The notes beneath the pieces were generated by a model, which had not been told where the DNA came from, made no database searches, and saw only the letters and a list, made by a program, of their open reading frames with translations. From Bradyrhizobium septentrionale (GTDB lineage Bacteria; Pseudomonadota; Alphaproteobacteria; Rhizobiales; Xanthobacteraceae): DNA of 64,000 nucleotides. Positions 47,544 through 55,931 of the stretch are shown here, piece after piece. Made by a program: the position numbers and the translations under genes. The stretch lies in NCBI RefSeq assembly GCF_011516645.4, contig NZ_CP088285.1, positions 8,512,501 through 8,576,500 of the forward strand. Direction: 5' to 3'. Position 1 is the first letter of the stretch. Each line of letters begins with the position of its first letter.

Positions 47544-47562
47544 TTGCGCTGGAACAGCGCAA
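47544..47562. promoter_or_regulatory. palindrome TTGCGCTG-N3-CAGCGCAA
   Basis: Perfect 8-bp arms with a 3-bp centre, about 50 bp before the rightward ATG at 47611. Could be an operator for one of the nearby regulators or an RNA hairpin in the leader. Confidence 0.45.
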
Positions 47563-47610
47563 CCAGTCATAGAATTGCCGCAACTGGCGAGAAGGCCGAA
47601 AGAGCCGAGA

Positions 47611-47838
47611 ATGGTTACAGATGCTTTGGAAGTGCGTACCCTCGACAAGGATCTGCTTCAGCCGATCGAGGTGAAATACATCGACGCCGACCGCTTCGAG
47701 TTCACGTTCCGCACCCGGAACGGCACGCTTGTGAAAAGCGTGTTGAACGCAGTGGGCATGGTCCACTGCATCAACCTCGCGATGAAGGCACTCAACGAGT
47801 ACCCCACGCAGGCACTGCACGATCTGCTGTCGCTGTAG
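47611..47838 (+). CDS. hypothetical protein (75 aa)
   Basis: ATG after GAAAGAGCCGAGA. Beta-rich (QPIEVKYIDADRFEFTFRTR) then helical. It converges with the Cro-like gene. No family recognised. Confidence 0.6.
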   Translation: MVTDALEVRTLDKDLLQPIEVKYIDADRFEFTFRTRNGTLVKSVLNAVGMVHCINLAMKALNEYPTQALHDLLSL

Positions 47839-47846
47839 CCTGCCCA

Positions 47847-48140
47847 TCAGCGCTTTGCCCGTTTTTTAACCGCAGCCTTGCCTCGCTTTTGAGCGGGCTT
47901 GGAGCGTGCGGCCATGGCGGGCTGGGTCTTGGCGATCGCGGGCAGATGATCGTCCGCGGTCACGAGACCCTTGGTGGCGTGCTTGATGCGCGCCCAGACG
48001 GTGGGCGTCGGGTAGTGCAGGAATTTTCGGTATCTGGTGACGGACCAGCGCGCGACGCCGATCTTGTCGGCGAACTGCTGGTCGGCACCCGACGGCGAAA
48101 CGTCGGGATACGCAACCGCGTAGTATTCTGCGAGCGTCAT
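47847..48140 (-). CDS. Cro/YdaS-like DNA-binding protein (97 aa)
   Basis: ATG at 48140 (MTLAEYYAVAYPDV) is chosen because the longer GTG start would fall inside the operator at 48184. A helix-turn-helix fits ADQQFADKIGVARWSVTRYR; the end is Lys/Arg-rich (KPAQKRGKAAVKKRAKR). Divergent from the CI-like gene, like lambda cro and cI. Confidence 0.65.
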   Translation of the reverse strand: MTLAEYYAVAYPDVSPSGADQQFADKIGVARWSVTRYRKFLHYPTPTVWARIKHATKGLVTADDHLPAIAKTQPAMAARSKPAQKRGKAAVKKRAKR

Positions 48141-48183
48141 TGGCTTTCCGGTGATGGAGGTGGGCGCGTCCGTCACCGACAAG

Positions 48184-48200
48184 TGCACCAGATAGGTGCA
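48184..48200. promoter_or_regulatory. operator copy 4, between the Cro-like and CI-like genes
   Basis: TGCACCAGATAGGTGCA. On the minus strand a TTGACC (48203-48208) lies 2 nt before it, so the operator fills the spacer of a leftward promoter for the Cro-like gene; the -10 is weak. Confidence 0.7.
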
Positions 48201-48251
48201 CTGGTCAAGACGTCACACGCGGCTCCCTACACCTTTTCGGTGAAATGACAC

Positions 48252-49055
48252 ATGGCAGTACGTTTGGTACCGAACAGCGTGACTCAAAAAATACTTCAAG
48301 CGCACGGAATAGTCCCCTGCCCGGGCGACTCTGTTACGACGGTTCACTCCCGGTTGAGCGAAACTTTGACTAGTACAGAGATGGACATGATTGCGGACGG
48401 CCGCAGGCGGACAGGCAGCAGTCGCCTGAAGAACCCGCCGCCGGAAAACTCGATTCGCTACTACAGACAGCGCAAGGGATTGACGCTGAAGGAGGTTGCG
48501 ACTCTCCTCGGCACCACCCACCAGACCATCCAGCGACTCGAGGAGCTCAATCAGGTTCTTACCCCGGACTGGGCAATGCGAATCGGTTCGGTGCTTGGCG
48601 GTATTCCCGGCGCCCTGATCGCCTATTCAGACGACGAGGACGCCTACCCGTGGGCCGCGAGGCCCATCCCGGTGATGGGGGTGATCGACGAGCGCCGGCA
48701 AATCGAGCTCCAGCAGGAGCCGCTTTACCGCGTAGGTCTGACCAACAGGCCGACCGGCACGGTTGCGATCGAGGTGCGCGACAGGACCATGCTGCTCGAT
48801 GGCTGGCTCCTCCTCTACGACGACACCCAGGCCGAGCCGATCACCGATGACATCATCGCGCTGCAGGCCAACAACGAACGATTCGTCTGCCGCCTGACCG
48901 ACGGCACCGTCTGGGTGCGCCGAATCGTGCCTGCTGCGAACGGTCTGCACCACCTCGAAACCGACCACGCGCCGCCGATCTACGACGCGCACGTCAAATC
49001 AGTTGCGTTGGTGCTGGGCTTCGAGAGACCGGGGCAGGACCTGCCTCCGAGATAG
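48252..49055 (+). CDS. CI-like repressor with degenerate S24 domain
   Basis: 267 aa; ATG at 48252, or possibly 48382. XRE-type helix-turn-helix at about residues 70-110 (IRYYRQRKGLTLKEVATLLG, THQTIQRLEEL). The C-terminal part has the LexA/CI (S24) layout (EVRDRTMLLDGWLLLYDD ... TDGTVWVRRIV). The positions expected for the nucleophilic Ser and catalytic Lys carry Thr and Arg, so self-cleavage is doubtful. It would hold the element silent through the TGCACC-N5-GGTGCA operators. Confidence 0.8.
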   Translation: MAVRLVPNSVTQKILQAHGIVPCPGDSVTTVHSRLSETLTSTEMDMIADGRRRTGSSRLKNPPPENSIRYYRQRKGLTLKEVATLLGTTHQTIQRLEELNQVLTPDWAMRIGSVLGGIPGALIAYSDDEDAYPWAARPIPVMGVIDERRQIELQQEPLYRVGLTNRPTGTVAIEVRDRTMLLDGWLLLYDDTQAEPITDDIIALQANNERFVCRLTDGTVWVRRIVPAANGLHHLETDHAPPIYDAHVKSVALVLGFERPGQDLPPR

Positions 49056-49228
49056 GGCGCGGCGATTCGCCACACAATTCCGGATTACTACGGATGACGC
49101 CCACGCGCGGTGCAGTCAGGGCTTCGTCATGGTCGGGACAAAGGGGACATCGCCCAACTGGCACACGGCTTGCAATATATCCAATAACTAAGATTCTTAG
49201 ATCAAGTATATCCAAGAACTCAGAACAA

Positions 49229-49249
49229 GGGGGCCCCTATAGGGCCCCC
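49229..49249 (+). terminator. intrinsic terminator after the repressor gene
   Basis: GGGGGCCC-CTATA-GGGCCCCC, a perfect 8-bp stem, followed by GTTTTGTTT. It separates the repressor transcript from the recombination operon promoter. I see no gene in 49056-49526. Confidence 0.8.
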
Positions 49250-49329
49250 GTTTTGTTTCTGATTTGAGAGCATTTCTAAAGACTGAGAATTTAATGTTGT
49301 GCAATGCGTGCCAGCGCGCGTAGACGAAA

Positions 49330-49356
49330 TGCACCAGATTTTTTCGATTCGGTGCA
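49330..49356. promoter_or_regulatory. wider operator-like inverted repeat
   Basis: TGCACC (49330-49335) and GGTGCA (49351-49356) with a 15-bp spacer; another TGCACC at 49359. May be extra half-sites for cooperative binding beside the main operator at 49373. Confidence 0.5.
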
Positions 49357-49365
49357 TTTGCACCC

Positions 49366-49393
49366 TTGACGATGCACCTTTCCGGTGCAATAT
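49366..49393 (+). promoter_or_regulatory. promoter with operator copy 5 in its spacer
   Basis: -35 TTGACG (49366-49371), 16-bp spacer, -10 CAATAT (49388-49393). The operator TGCACCTTTCCGGTGCA (49373-49389) covers the spacer and the first bases of the -10, the classic place for repression. It faces the recombination genes starting at 49527. Confidence 0.75.
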
Positions 49394-49526
49394 CGGATGC
49401 ACACCGGGAGACCAACCCACCATCCATCGTCAACAAGCCCGGTTCCGAGGGTGACTGTCAGGCCGCGCCGCACTTCGCAGGTGCACGCGGACTGACACTC
49501 GAGGGACCGGGTGGGAGCACCCAATC

Positions 49527-50540
49527 GTGACCGACACCGACACGTTCCAACCCGTGGGCGCGTTCGCCCAAGCCGTCGTCGACAAGATCCAGCTCGGCGC
49601 CGTCGATAGCCACCCCGTCACCGACCGCGCGTCGTGGCTCGCCATGCGGACCCGCGACATCACCGCCTCCGACATCGCGTCGATCTGCGGCGTCGGCTAC
49701 CGCTCGGCGCTCGCAGTCTGGGCCGAAAAGACCGGCAAGACCCAGCCGCAGGCGGATAGCCCCATCCTGCAGCGCGGCCGCTGGCTCGAGCCCGCGATCT
49801 GGCGCGCCATCGAGGACCGCGAGCCCAGCTGGCAGCTGCGTCCTGCCAAGGTCTATCTGCGCTCGCCGTCGCTGCGCGTTGGAGCGACACCGGATGCACT
49901 GGCAGTGGACCCCGAACGCAAGGGCCTCGTGCTCATTCAGGGCAAGGTCGTTGCCCGGCCGACGTTCATCAACGACTGGCTCGGCGGCGATAAGCATCGC
50001 GGCACCCCCGAGGTGCCGCTCGGCTATCAGCTGCAGACGTTGACCGAGACCATGCTCGCCGAGGCGCGCTTCCAGATCGAAATCCATCCGGTCCTGGCCG
50101 CGCTTGTGGTCGGCGACTTCACCGCCGACCTGCACATGATCCCGGTGCAGCGCCACGAAGGCGCTGAACAGCGGGCGCTCGCCACCGTCAAGAGCTTCTG
50201 GGAGATGATCGCCAACGGCCAGCAGCCGGCGCTGGACCCGAGCCGCGACCACGACGTGGTGCGCAAGCTGTACCCTGTCGCGGACGGCACCACGATCGAC
50301 CTCTCCGGCGACAACGAGATTCCCGAGATGGTTGACGAGCGCCTCGAGCTCGGCCGCCAGATCAAGGAACGCGAGGATCGTCGCGACGAGATCACCACGA
50401 CGATCATGCACAAGATTGGCGATGCGTCGTTCGCAGTCATCGCAGGCGGACGCAGGCTCTCGGCCAAGGTCACCAACGTCAAGGAGAAGGTCGTCGCACC
50501 CTACTCCTTCCGCAGCCTGCGCGAAGTCAAGGCGCTCTGA
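49527..50540 (+). CDS. YqaJ-type (lambda exonuclease-like) exonuclease
   Basis: 337 aa; GTG start. ITASDIASICGVGYRSALAVW, RGRWLEPAIWRAI, GATPDALAV and LGYQLQTLTETMLA are YqaJ/lambda-Exo blocks. The core that should read Asp...Glu-x-Lys is GATPDA...VLIQGKVV, with Gln in place of Glu. The last 60 residues are an added coiled region. It would resect DNA ends for annealing recombination. A weak TTCGCAG hairpin (49470-49484) lies upstream. Confidence 0.8.
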   Translation: MTDTDTFQPVGAFAQAVVDKIQLGAVDSHPVTDRASWLAMRTRDITASDIASICGVGYRSALAVWAEKTGKTQPQADSPILQRGRWLEPAIWRAIEDREPSWQLRPAKVYLRSPSLRVGATPDALAVDPERKGLVLIQGKVVARPTFINDWLGGDKHRGTPEVPLGYQLQTLTETMLAEARFQIEIHPVLAALVVGDFTADLHMIPVQRHEGAEQRALATVKSFWEMIANGQQPALDPSRDHDVVRKLYPVADGTTIDLSGDNEIPEMVDERLELGRQIKEREDRRDEITTTIMHKIGDASFAVIAGGRRLSAKVTNVKEKVVAPYSFRSLREVKAL

Positions 50541-50587
50541 CGAGCGCCTTCCTCCCCTCCCATTCCCACTATTCGGAGACCATCCAC

Positions 50588-51823
50588 ATGACGACGATCA
50601 TCGACAATGACGATATCCGGGTGCGCACGCTGGAGGCGTTTGCCGGTGTTGCCGGCCCTGCCCCGTCCAACCTTCCTGCGACCCAGCCGCAGAGCTTCCT
50701 GCCCCCGGTGGATCGCGTTCACGGCGCCCAACAGGTGGCCGTCCGTCGCCACGAGCCGGACGTGCTGCGCAAGATCAAGGAGCTGGCGGCGGCTGCGGGT
50801 GAATATTTCTACTACCGCTTTCCCGTGAAAAATAAGGGCAAGACGGAATACATCGAAGGCCCGACGATCAAGTGCGCCAACGCGGTCGCGCGTTTGTTCG
50901 GCAACTGCGATGTCGATTGCCGCTCGGTCGACATCGGCACCCACTGGGTGTTCCACGCGCGCTTCATGGACTTGGAGACCGGCTACTCGCTGACGCGGCC
51001 GCTGCAGCAACGCAAGACCCAGGCCACCGTGCGCGGCGATGCGGGGCGCGCCGAGGACATCGCGTACCAGATCGGCACATCGAAGGCGATCCGCAACGTC
51101 GTGACCAACGCGCTCGACACCTTCACCACCTTCGCGTGGCAAGAGGCGAAGATGTCGGTCGTCGAGACCGTCGGCAAGCAGATCGAGAAGTACAAGACCC
51201 GGGTCCAGATCCGATTGGACGAGATGGAGGTCGACCTCCATCGCGTCGAGGCTGTACGCGGTCGACCGTTGAAGGATTGGCTTGCCACCGATGTCGCGCG
51301 CACCATCGCCGAAATTCAGGCCGTCAACGACGGCATGGCGACGGCGGACGAAACCTGGCCGAAGAAGGATGACCAGAAGGCCGATGGCGACGGCAAGCTG
51401 TCGCAGTTCGCGAGCGACGCCAACAAGGCGGACGGCAACGCGGAGACCGTCGACCCCAAGACCGGCGAGGTCACCGACGGGGTCGCCAGCACCAACAACA
51501 GCGCGCAGGGCGATCAGCCCGCGCAGGGTTCGCAGACCGCCGAGGATGGCCCCCAGCCATCGGCATCTGCGACGGAGGACGGCGCGGCAGCGTCCGAAAC
51601 CGCGGCGTCCTCCGCCAATTCCGAGCCGGAAGGCCCGGCCACCGAGGCCGAGTACAGCGACTATGCGGTGGCGTGGTTCGCTGAGGCGAACAACGTCGAG
51701 GAAGTGCGCGCCCGCTGGGCTCGCGAAAAGTCGATGCGTGCGAAGGCCGGCGTCAAGCCGGACACCCTCACCAAGCTGGAAGGCCTGATGAAGGACACCG
51801 TCGCCCGGATCAAGAAGGGGTAG
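50588..51823 (+). CDS. candidate single-strand annealing protein
   Basis: 411 aa; ATG after TTCGGAGACCATCCAC. Residues about 90-200 (IEGPTIKCANAVARLFGN, RFMDLETGYSLTRPL, YQIGTSKAIRNVV) follow a phage family that sits beside exonucleases and resembles RecT-like proteins. A long Ala/Asp/Thr-rich linker precedes a C-terminal helical domain (YAVAWFAEANNVEEVRARWA). The assignment rests on pattern and position. Confidence 0.5.
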   Translation: MTTIIDNDDIRVRTLEAFAGVAGPAPSNLPATQPQSFLPPVDRVHGAQQVAVRRHEPDVLRKIKELAAAAGEYFYYRFPVKNKGKTEYIEGPTIKCANAVARLFGNCDVDCRSVDIGTHWVFHARFMDLETGYSLTRPLQQRKTQATVRGDAGRAEDIAYQIGTSKAIRNVVTNALDTFTTFAWQEAKMSVVETVGKQIEKYKTRVQIRLDEMEVDLHRVEAVRGRPLKDWLATDVARTIAEIQAVNDGMATADETWPKKDDQKADGDGKLSQFASDANKADGNAETVDPKTGEVTDGVASTNNSAQGDQPAQGSQTAEDGPQPSASATEDGAAASETAASSANSEPEGPATEAEYSDYAVAWFAEANNVEEVRARWAREKSMRAKAGVKPDTLTKLEGLMKDTVARIKKG

Positions 51824-51959
51824 CGCAGGGAGCAGAGCCAAACTCCCAAGAGGGGCACTGCGTGCGGCTCCGTAAACGGGAAGGCACCTCCGGGGTTCGT
51901 CAGTCTCTCTGCGTGGGTCGGACCACGGGCCGGTCAAGGTGACCAACGCGCGCAAACTA

Positions 51960-51992
51960 CCGTGGGCGGGAAGCCGCACTTCTCGCCCACGG
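51960..51992 (+). terminator. hairpin after the annealing-protein gene
   Basis: CCGTGGGCG (51960-51968) and CGCCCACGG (51984-51992), perfect 9-bp arms, no T-run. It lies just before hairpin 21. Confidence 0.5.
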
Positions 51993-52005
51993 ACATCTCA
52001 ATCGC

Positions 52006-52022
52006 CGGGCTTCGCAGGCCCG
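52006..52022 (+). repeat. TTCGCAG-loop hairpin 21
   Basis: Stem CGGGC/GCCCG; here followed by GGGGAACC instead of AAGGAGACC. Confidence 0.8.
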
Positions 52023-52047
52023 CATGGATTTTAGTCGGGGAACCAGC

Positions 52048-53022
52048 ATGGCGACGATCATCAACTTGAAGGGGACCAAAGAGGCCCCGAAAAACTCTCG
52101 CTCCAGCATGGGGACACGGATCATCTCCATCGCCGGCGTCCAGCAGTGGAAGGTCCCGCCGTTCCAGCGTCCGGTGCGGGTCAATGCGAAGGTGCAGGAG
52201 GCCGCGCAGTCGACACGGGAAAACGAAGCCATCGAGGGCGTCATCACGCTGGGCCAGGTCAGGGGAGACCTCGCCTACTACATCGTTGACGGCCAGCACC
52301 GCATCGAGGGCTTTAAAATCTCCGGCATCGAGGAGGCGCTGGTCGACGTTCGCGTCGTCACCTTCGAGGACTTCGCCGAGATGGCGAACGAGTTCGTTAA
52401 GCTGAACTCGTCATTGGTTCGGATGCGACCGGACGACCTACTGCGCGGCATGGAGGACGCGACCATCTCGCTGCAGCTTATCCGCAAGCATTGTCCTTTC
52501 GTCGGCTATGACCAGATCCGGCGCGCCTCGACCGGGGCGCCGATTGTGGGCATGTCCGTCATCCTCCGCTGTTGGGCCGGGTCGGCCGGTGAGACGCCGA
52601 CATCAACGATGGCTGGTCAGTCAGTCTCGTCGCTCGCCAAGACCACGGACGAAACCAGCGCTCGGCAGTTGATCCAATTCCTCGGCAACGCCCATCAGGC
52701 ATGGGGACGAGACCCTGAATATTACCGGCTGTGGGGCGCCCTGAACCTTTCGCTTTGCATGTGGCTGTACCGTCGCCTCGTTATCGACCGCGACCGGATG
52801 GGCAACAAGCGCGTCGTGGTGCTGAACCAGAACGAGTTCAAGCAGTGTTTGATGTCGGTCTCGGCGAGCGGCGATTACCTGCAGTGGCTAGTCGGCCGCA
52901 ACATGACCGAACGGGATCGCAGCCCCGCCTACATGCGCCTCAAGGCCATCTTCCAGAAGCGCCTGCAAGAGATCACCCAGACCAAGTCGGCGCTGCCAGC
53001 TCCGGCGTGGTCGTCGCGCTGA
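52048..53022 (+). CDS. DGQHR-domain (ParB-like) protein (324 aa)
   Basis: ATG at 52048 after GGGGAACCAGC; an in-frame ATG at 52024 has no ribosome site. [35 protein letters not shown] and [17 protein letters not shown] match DGQHR-type proteins, relatives of ParB and DndB. These bind DNA or nucleotides; its role here is unknown. It sits between the annealing protein and SSB. Confidence 0.7.
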   Translation: MATIINLKGTKEAPKNSRSSMGTRIISIAGVQQWKVPPFQRPVRVNAKVQEAAQSTRENEAIEGVITLGQVRGDLAYYIVDGQHRIEGFKISGIEEALVDVRVVTFEDFAEMANEFVKLNSSLVRMRPDDLLRGMEDATISLQLIRKHCPFVGYDQIRRASTGAPIVGMSVILRCWAGSAGETPTSTMAGQSVSSLAKTTDETSARQLIQFLGNAHQAWGRDPEYYRLWGALNLSLCMWLYRRLVIDRDRMGNKRVVVLNQNEFKQCLMSVSASGDYLQWLVGRNMTERDRSPAYMRLKAIFQKRLQEITQTKSALPAPAWSSR

Positions 53023-53040
53023 CAATCTACCCTATGGCGG

Positions 53041-53053
53041 GGCTTCGCAGGCC
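53041..53053 (+). repeat. weak TTCGCAG-loop hairpin
   Basis: Only GGC/GCC directly flanks the loop, but position and the following AAGGAGACC match the family. Confidence 0.5.
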
Positions 53054-53083
53054 GCGCCCAGCACCATCAAGGAGACCATCTAC

Positions 53084-53590
53084 GTGGCTGGATCAGTGAA
53101 TAAGGTAATTTTGGTCGGCAATCTCGGGAAGGACCCCGAGGTGCGCCGCACCCAGGATGGCAGGCCGATTGCGAACCTGTCGATCGCGACGAGCGAGAGT
53201 TGGCGCGACAAGGGCACCGGCGAGCGTCGCGAAAAGACCGAGTGGCACCGCGTTGTAATTTTTAACGAGGGCCTCGCCAAGGTCGCCGAGCAGTATCTCA
53301 AGAAGGGCGCCAAGGTCTACATCGAGGGCCAGCTGCAAACGCGCAAGTGGACCGACCAGAGCGGCGTCGAGAAGTATTCGACCGAGGTCGTGCTGCAGGG
53401 CTTCAACTCGACGATGACCATGCTCTCGGATGGTGGCGGTGGCCGTGGTGGTGGCGGCGGAGATGACCGCGGCTCCGGTGGCGGCAACTACGGTGGTGGT
53501 GTCGGTGGCGCCGCGCCGCGTCGCGGCGGCCAGGACAACGGCGGCCAGAGCTCGCGGTTCGACAACATGGACGACGATATTCCGTTCTAG
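53084..53590 (+). CDS. ssb: single-stranded DNA-binding protein SSB
   Basis: 168 aa; GTG start set by AAGGAGACCATCTAC. OB-fold start [40 protein letters not shown] and [12 protein letters not shown] are standard. A Gly-rich linker leads to the acidic tip DDDIPF that docks partner proteins. Protects ssDNA during replication and recombination. Probably intact. Confidence 0.97.
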   Translation: MAGSVNKVILVGNLGKDPEVRRTQDGRPIANLSIATSESWRDKGTGERREKTEWHRVVIFNEGLAKVAEQYLKKGAKVYIEGQLQTRKWTDQSGVEKYSTEVVLQGFNSTMTMLSDGGGGRGGGGGDDRGSGGGNYGGGVGGAAPRRGGQDNGGQSSRFDNMDDDIPF

Positions 53591-53601
53591 GACTCAGCAA
53601 A

Positions 53602-53622
53602 CCCCGCTTCGCAGGCGGGGTC
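53602..53622 (+). repeat. TTCGCAG-loop hairpin 22
   Basis: Seven-base perfect stem ACCCCGC/GCGGGGT, 11 nt after the ssb stop; no AAGGAGACC follows directly and 53623-53772 has no gene. Confidence 0.85.
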
Positions 53623-53772
53623 CTACACGGAGTCCGCGGCGCTGCGGATCAGTCTGACCTGCACGCGAGAAGGTTTGCTGCGCTCAGCCCGCCAGCGCGA
53701 CGCGACGGACGTGGCCCTTCTCTGCCGAATTGACTACCTGCTCGAAGTGATCGGAAGGACCCCGGTGGGAGC

Positions 53773-54168
53773 ATGAGCGGGATCGTGATCGCCAACGAGG
53801 AGGATCGCATCTTCCTGTGCCGCATGGTGATGGGCGCCAAGCCGGGCACCCTGATCGAGATGCATGTCGATCTCGCCTCCGACGCCCAGCGCAAGAAGAT
53901 GTGGGCGATGCTCGGCGAGGTGTCCAAGCAGGTGCCGCACGTCGACATGAACGGCAACGCCAAGTTCTACGCGCCCGAGCAGTGGAAAATTCTCTTCATG
54001 CACGCCTGCGGCCAGGAGGTGGAGATGATGCCATCGCTCGATGGCTCGACCTTCCTGCCCTACGAGGGTCGGTCCTCGAAGATGAAGTCTCGAGATATGG
54101 GCGAACTTCTGTCCTGCATCGAGGCGTGGGGCGTGCAGAACGGCGTCACCTTCAAGGAGATCAGTTGA
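53773..54168 (+). CDS. NinB-like recombination protein
   Basis: 131 aa. RKKMWAMLGEVSKQVPH, PEQWKILFMHACGQEVEM, PSLDG and RSSKMKSRDMGELLSCIEAW follow lambda NinB (Orf), a recombination mediator that binds ssDNA and SSB. ATG at 53773 after GGTGGGAGC. Fits its place after ssb. Confidence 0.8.
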   Translation: MSGIVIANEEDRIFLCRMVMGAKPGTLIEMHVDLASDAQRKKMWAMLGEVSKQVPHVDMNGNAKFYAPEQWKILFMHACGQEVEMMPSLDGSTFLPYEGRSSKMKSRDMGELLSCIEAWGVQNGVTFKEIS

Positions 54169-54335
54169 TGTTTGACATGCGTGTGGAATTGGCCGCTCAA
54201 GCCATTCACAAGCTCGTCTGCGATCGGTCTGGTCGCGGCCGTGAGTGGAAGGCCATTCCGGAAAGCCTGAAGGCATCCTTTCGCGAAGAAGCTAGAGCAG
54301 CTCTTGCGGCGGCCGACACTATGGAGGTCCGATGA
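54168..54335 (+). CDS. hypothetical helical protein (55 aa)
   Basis: ATG overlaps the ninB-like stop (TGATG). Helical, with WKAIPESLKASFREEARAAL. No family recognised. Confidence 0.6.
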   Translation: MFDMRVELAAQAIHKLVCDRSGRGREWKAIPESLKASFREEARAALAAADTMEVR

Positions 54336-54640
54336 AGCCCGAGCAGCTGAAGATGTTCGACCTGCCGGATGTCGAGGATCGCGTCATCGACGTGCCGGCC
54401 GAGAAGCAGCCCGCGCCAAAGCGCGCGGGCCAGCGCAACCGGCAGCCATCGCTCGCGGTCCGCCAGTACGAGGTCAAGAGCGGCGGAGACTGCTTCCGCG
54501 TGCAGGCGGCCTCGCCGTCGGCGGCGAAGTACATCGCATTCAGGTTTGCGCGGAGCATGGGCCAGTACCTCTACGAGGGCGGCTTCATGGCGTTCGTCTC
54601 CGGCGGCCTGCAGGTCAGGGAAGAGAGGAGATCGAAGTGA
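54332..54640 (+). CDS. hypothetical protein (102 aa)
   Basis: ATG overlaps the previous stop. Basic linker (KRAGQRNRQPS), then a compact domain with Cys and aromatics (GDCFRVQAASPSAAKYIAFR). No family recognised. Confidence 0.6.
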   Translation: MKPEQLKMFDLPDVEDRVIDVPAEKQPAPKRAGQRNRQPSLAVRQYEVKSGGDCFRVQAASPSAAKYIAFRFARSMGQYLYEGGFMAFVSGGLQVREERRSK

Positions 54641-54717
54641 GCGTTGAACAGATCGTCGTTGTCCTGATGGCCCTCTCGGTCGTCAGCGTCTTTTTCTACT
54701 TGGGATTTGGCAAATGA
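54637..54717 (+). CDS. small membrane protein (26 aa)
   Basis: GTG overlaps the previous stop (GTGA), with AGAGGAGATCGAA upstream. One membrane segment (IVVVLMALSVVSVFFYLGF). Function unknown. Confidence 0.45.
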   Translation: MSVEQIVVVLMALSVVSVFFYLGFGK

Positions 54718-55931
54718 GCATCATCGCAACCGAGCGACTGCAACAGATCGAACAGCTCGACACCAACGGCCGATACGGCCGCCTCGCGCGCGAGGCGCTG
54801 GAGGCCCTGCCCGTGACTTTTCAGGGTCGCGTCGCGGAATGGATGAAGGCGTGCTTCTCCATCGACGTCTGTCGCGACGGCATCGAGCGCAATCACCGCT
54901 TCCTCGAAGAGTCGCTGGAACTCGTCCAATCGCTCGGCTGCACGGCGAGCGAGGCGCATCAGCTCGTCGACTACGTGTTCGGTCGCCCGGTCGGGGAGCC
55001 CAAGCAGGAGATGGGCGGCGTCATGGTCACGCTCGCGGCCCTCGCCTGCGCGCACGACCTTGACATGATGCCGGCGGCCGAGACCGAGCTGGTGCGCGTC
55101 TGGACCCGGATCGACCAGATCCGCGCGAAGCAGGCCACCAAGCCGAAGCACTCGCCACTGCCCCAGCATGTCGAGGCAGATGCTGGGACGGCTCAGGCGG
55201 CTCTGCAGGAAATCATCAAGTCAGCGTCCCACAAGGACGCAATCAATATCGCGATCGAAGCAAGGAGAGAGTACAAAACGTCCCCAGCCGCGCCAGTCGT
55301 CACCGTCGATATGTCCGCGGAGCTGATGGATGCGGCGCAGCGGACGAGCAAGCTGCGCGATAGCATCGTCGAAGCCTGCGACCTGCTGGCCGAACGGAAA
55401 TACGGGAGCCCTGCCCGGTCACCCGGTCACAACGCCCGACTCCTGCTGGAGCGGGCACTGGAGAACGTGCCGAAGGCGCCGGCCACACCCGGCGCAGACG
55501 CCGCGCGCACCATCTCTGAGCTTCGCGCGGGCCTGCAGGCGGCAATTCGCGCCGCCAAGCTCGCCCTGTTCGTGGTCCGTAAGCAGAATGTGATGCCCAA
55601 CGGCAGCTGGGCCAACGGCTTCGACCGCGATCTCGAAGCAGCCGATGCAGCGCTCGCAGGGACGCCACAACATCCGGATCTGCGCGTGGCCGTCGCCCGC
55701 GCCATCGTCGAGGTGACCAACCGCTGGATCAAGCCGAACTTCCCGGCTGATCACGTGCTGCCGACCTTCGACCAGCTGCGCAAGCAGGAGAAGCGGCTCA
55801 ATCTGGAGTTTGCTGACGCCGCGATCGCGACGGTGAAGAACGCCGGGGCCGAGCCAAAGCCGGAGCGCCAGTGGACCGGTCCCGGTCACCTCGAGCAGAC
55901 CGGCTACATTGATCCGGAGCCCGGCCGATGA
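54714..55931 (+). CDS. MazG-like NTP pyrophosphohydrolase with C-terminal extension
   Basis: 405 aa. Residues about 40-150 (WMKACFSIDVCRDGIERNHR, FLEESLELVQSLG, QLVDYVFGRPVGEPKQEMGG) are a phage NTP-PPase family; EE-x-x-E and the later E region bind Mg. Residues 170-405 are an extra region of unknown role, helical and partly basic. It would hydrolyse (d)NTPs or alarmones. Confidence 0.75.
   Translation: MSIIATERLQQIEQLDTNGRYGRLAREALEALPVTFQGRVAEWMKACFSIDVCRDGIERNHRFLEESLELVQSLGCTASEAHQLVDYVFGRPVGEPKQEMGGVMVTLAALACAHDLDMMPAAETELVRVWTRIDQIRAKQATKPKHSPLPQHVEADAGTAQAALQEIIKSASHKDAINIAIEARREYKTSPAAPVVTVDMSAELMDAAQRTSKLRDSIVEACDLLAERKYGSPARSPGHNARLLLERALENVPKAPATPGADAARTISELRAGLQAAIRAAKLALFVVRKQNVMPNGSWANGFDRDLEAADAALAGTPQHPDLRVAVARAIVEVTNRWIKPNFPADHVLPTFDQLRKQEKRLNLEFADAAIATVKNAGAEPKPERQWTGPGHLEQTGYIDPEPGR

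Noticed and set aside
49470..49484. GCAC-TTCGCAG-GTGC upstream of the exonuclease gene
   Set aside because: Only four pairs and no further stem; listed as weak and not counted.
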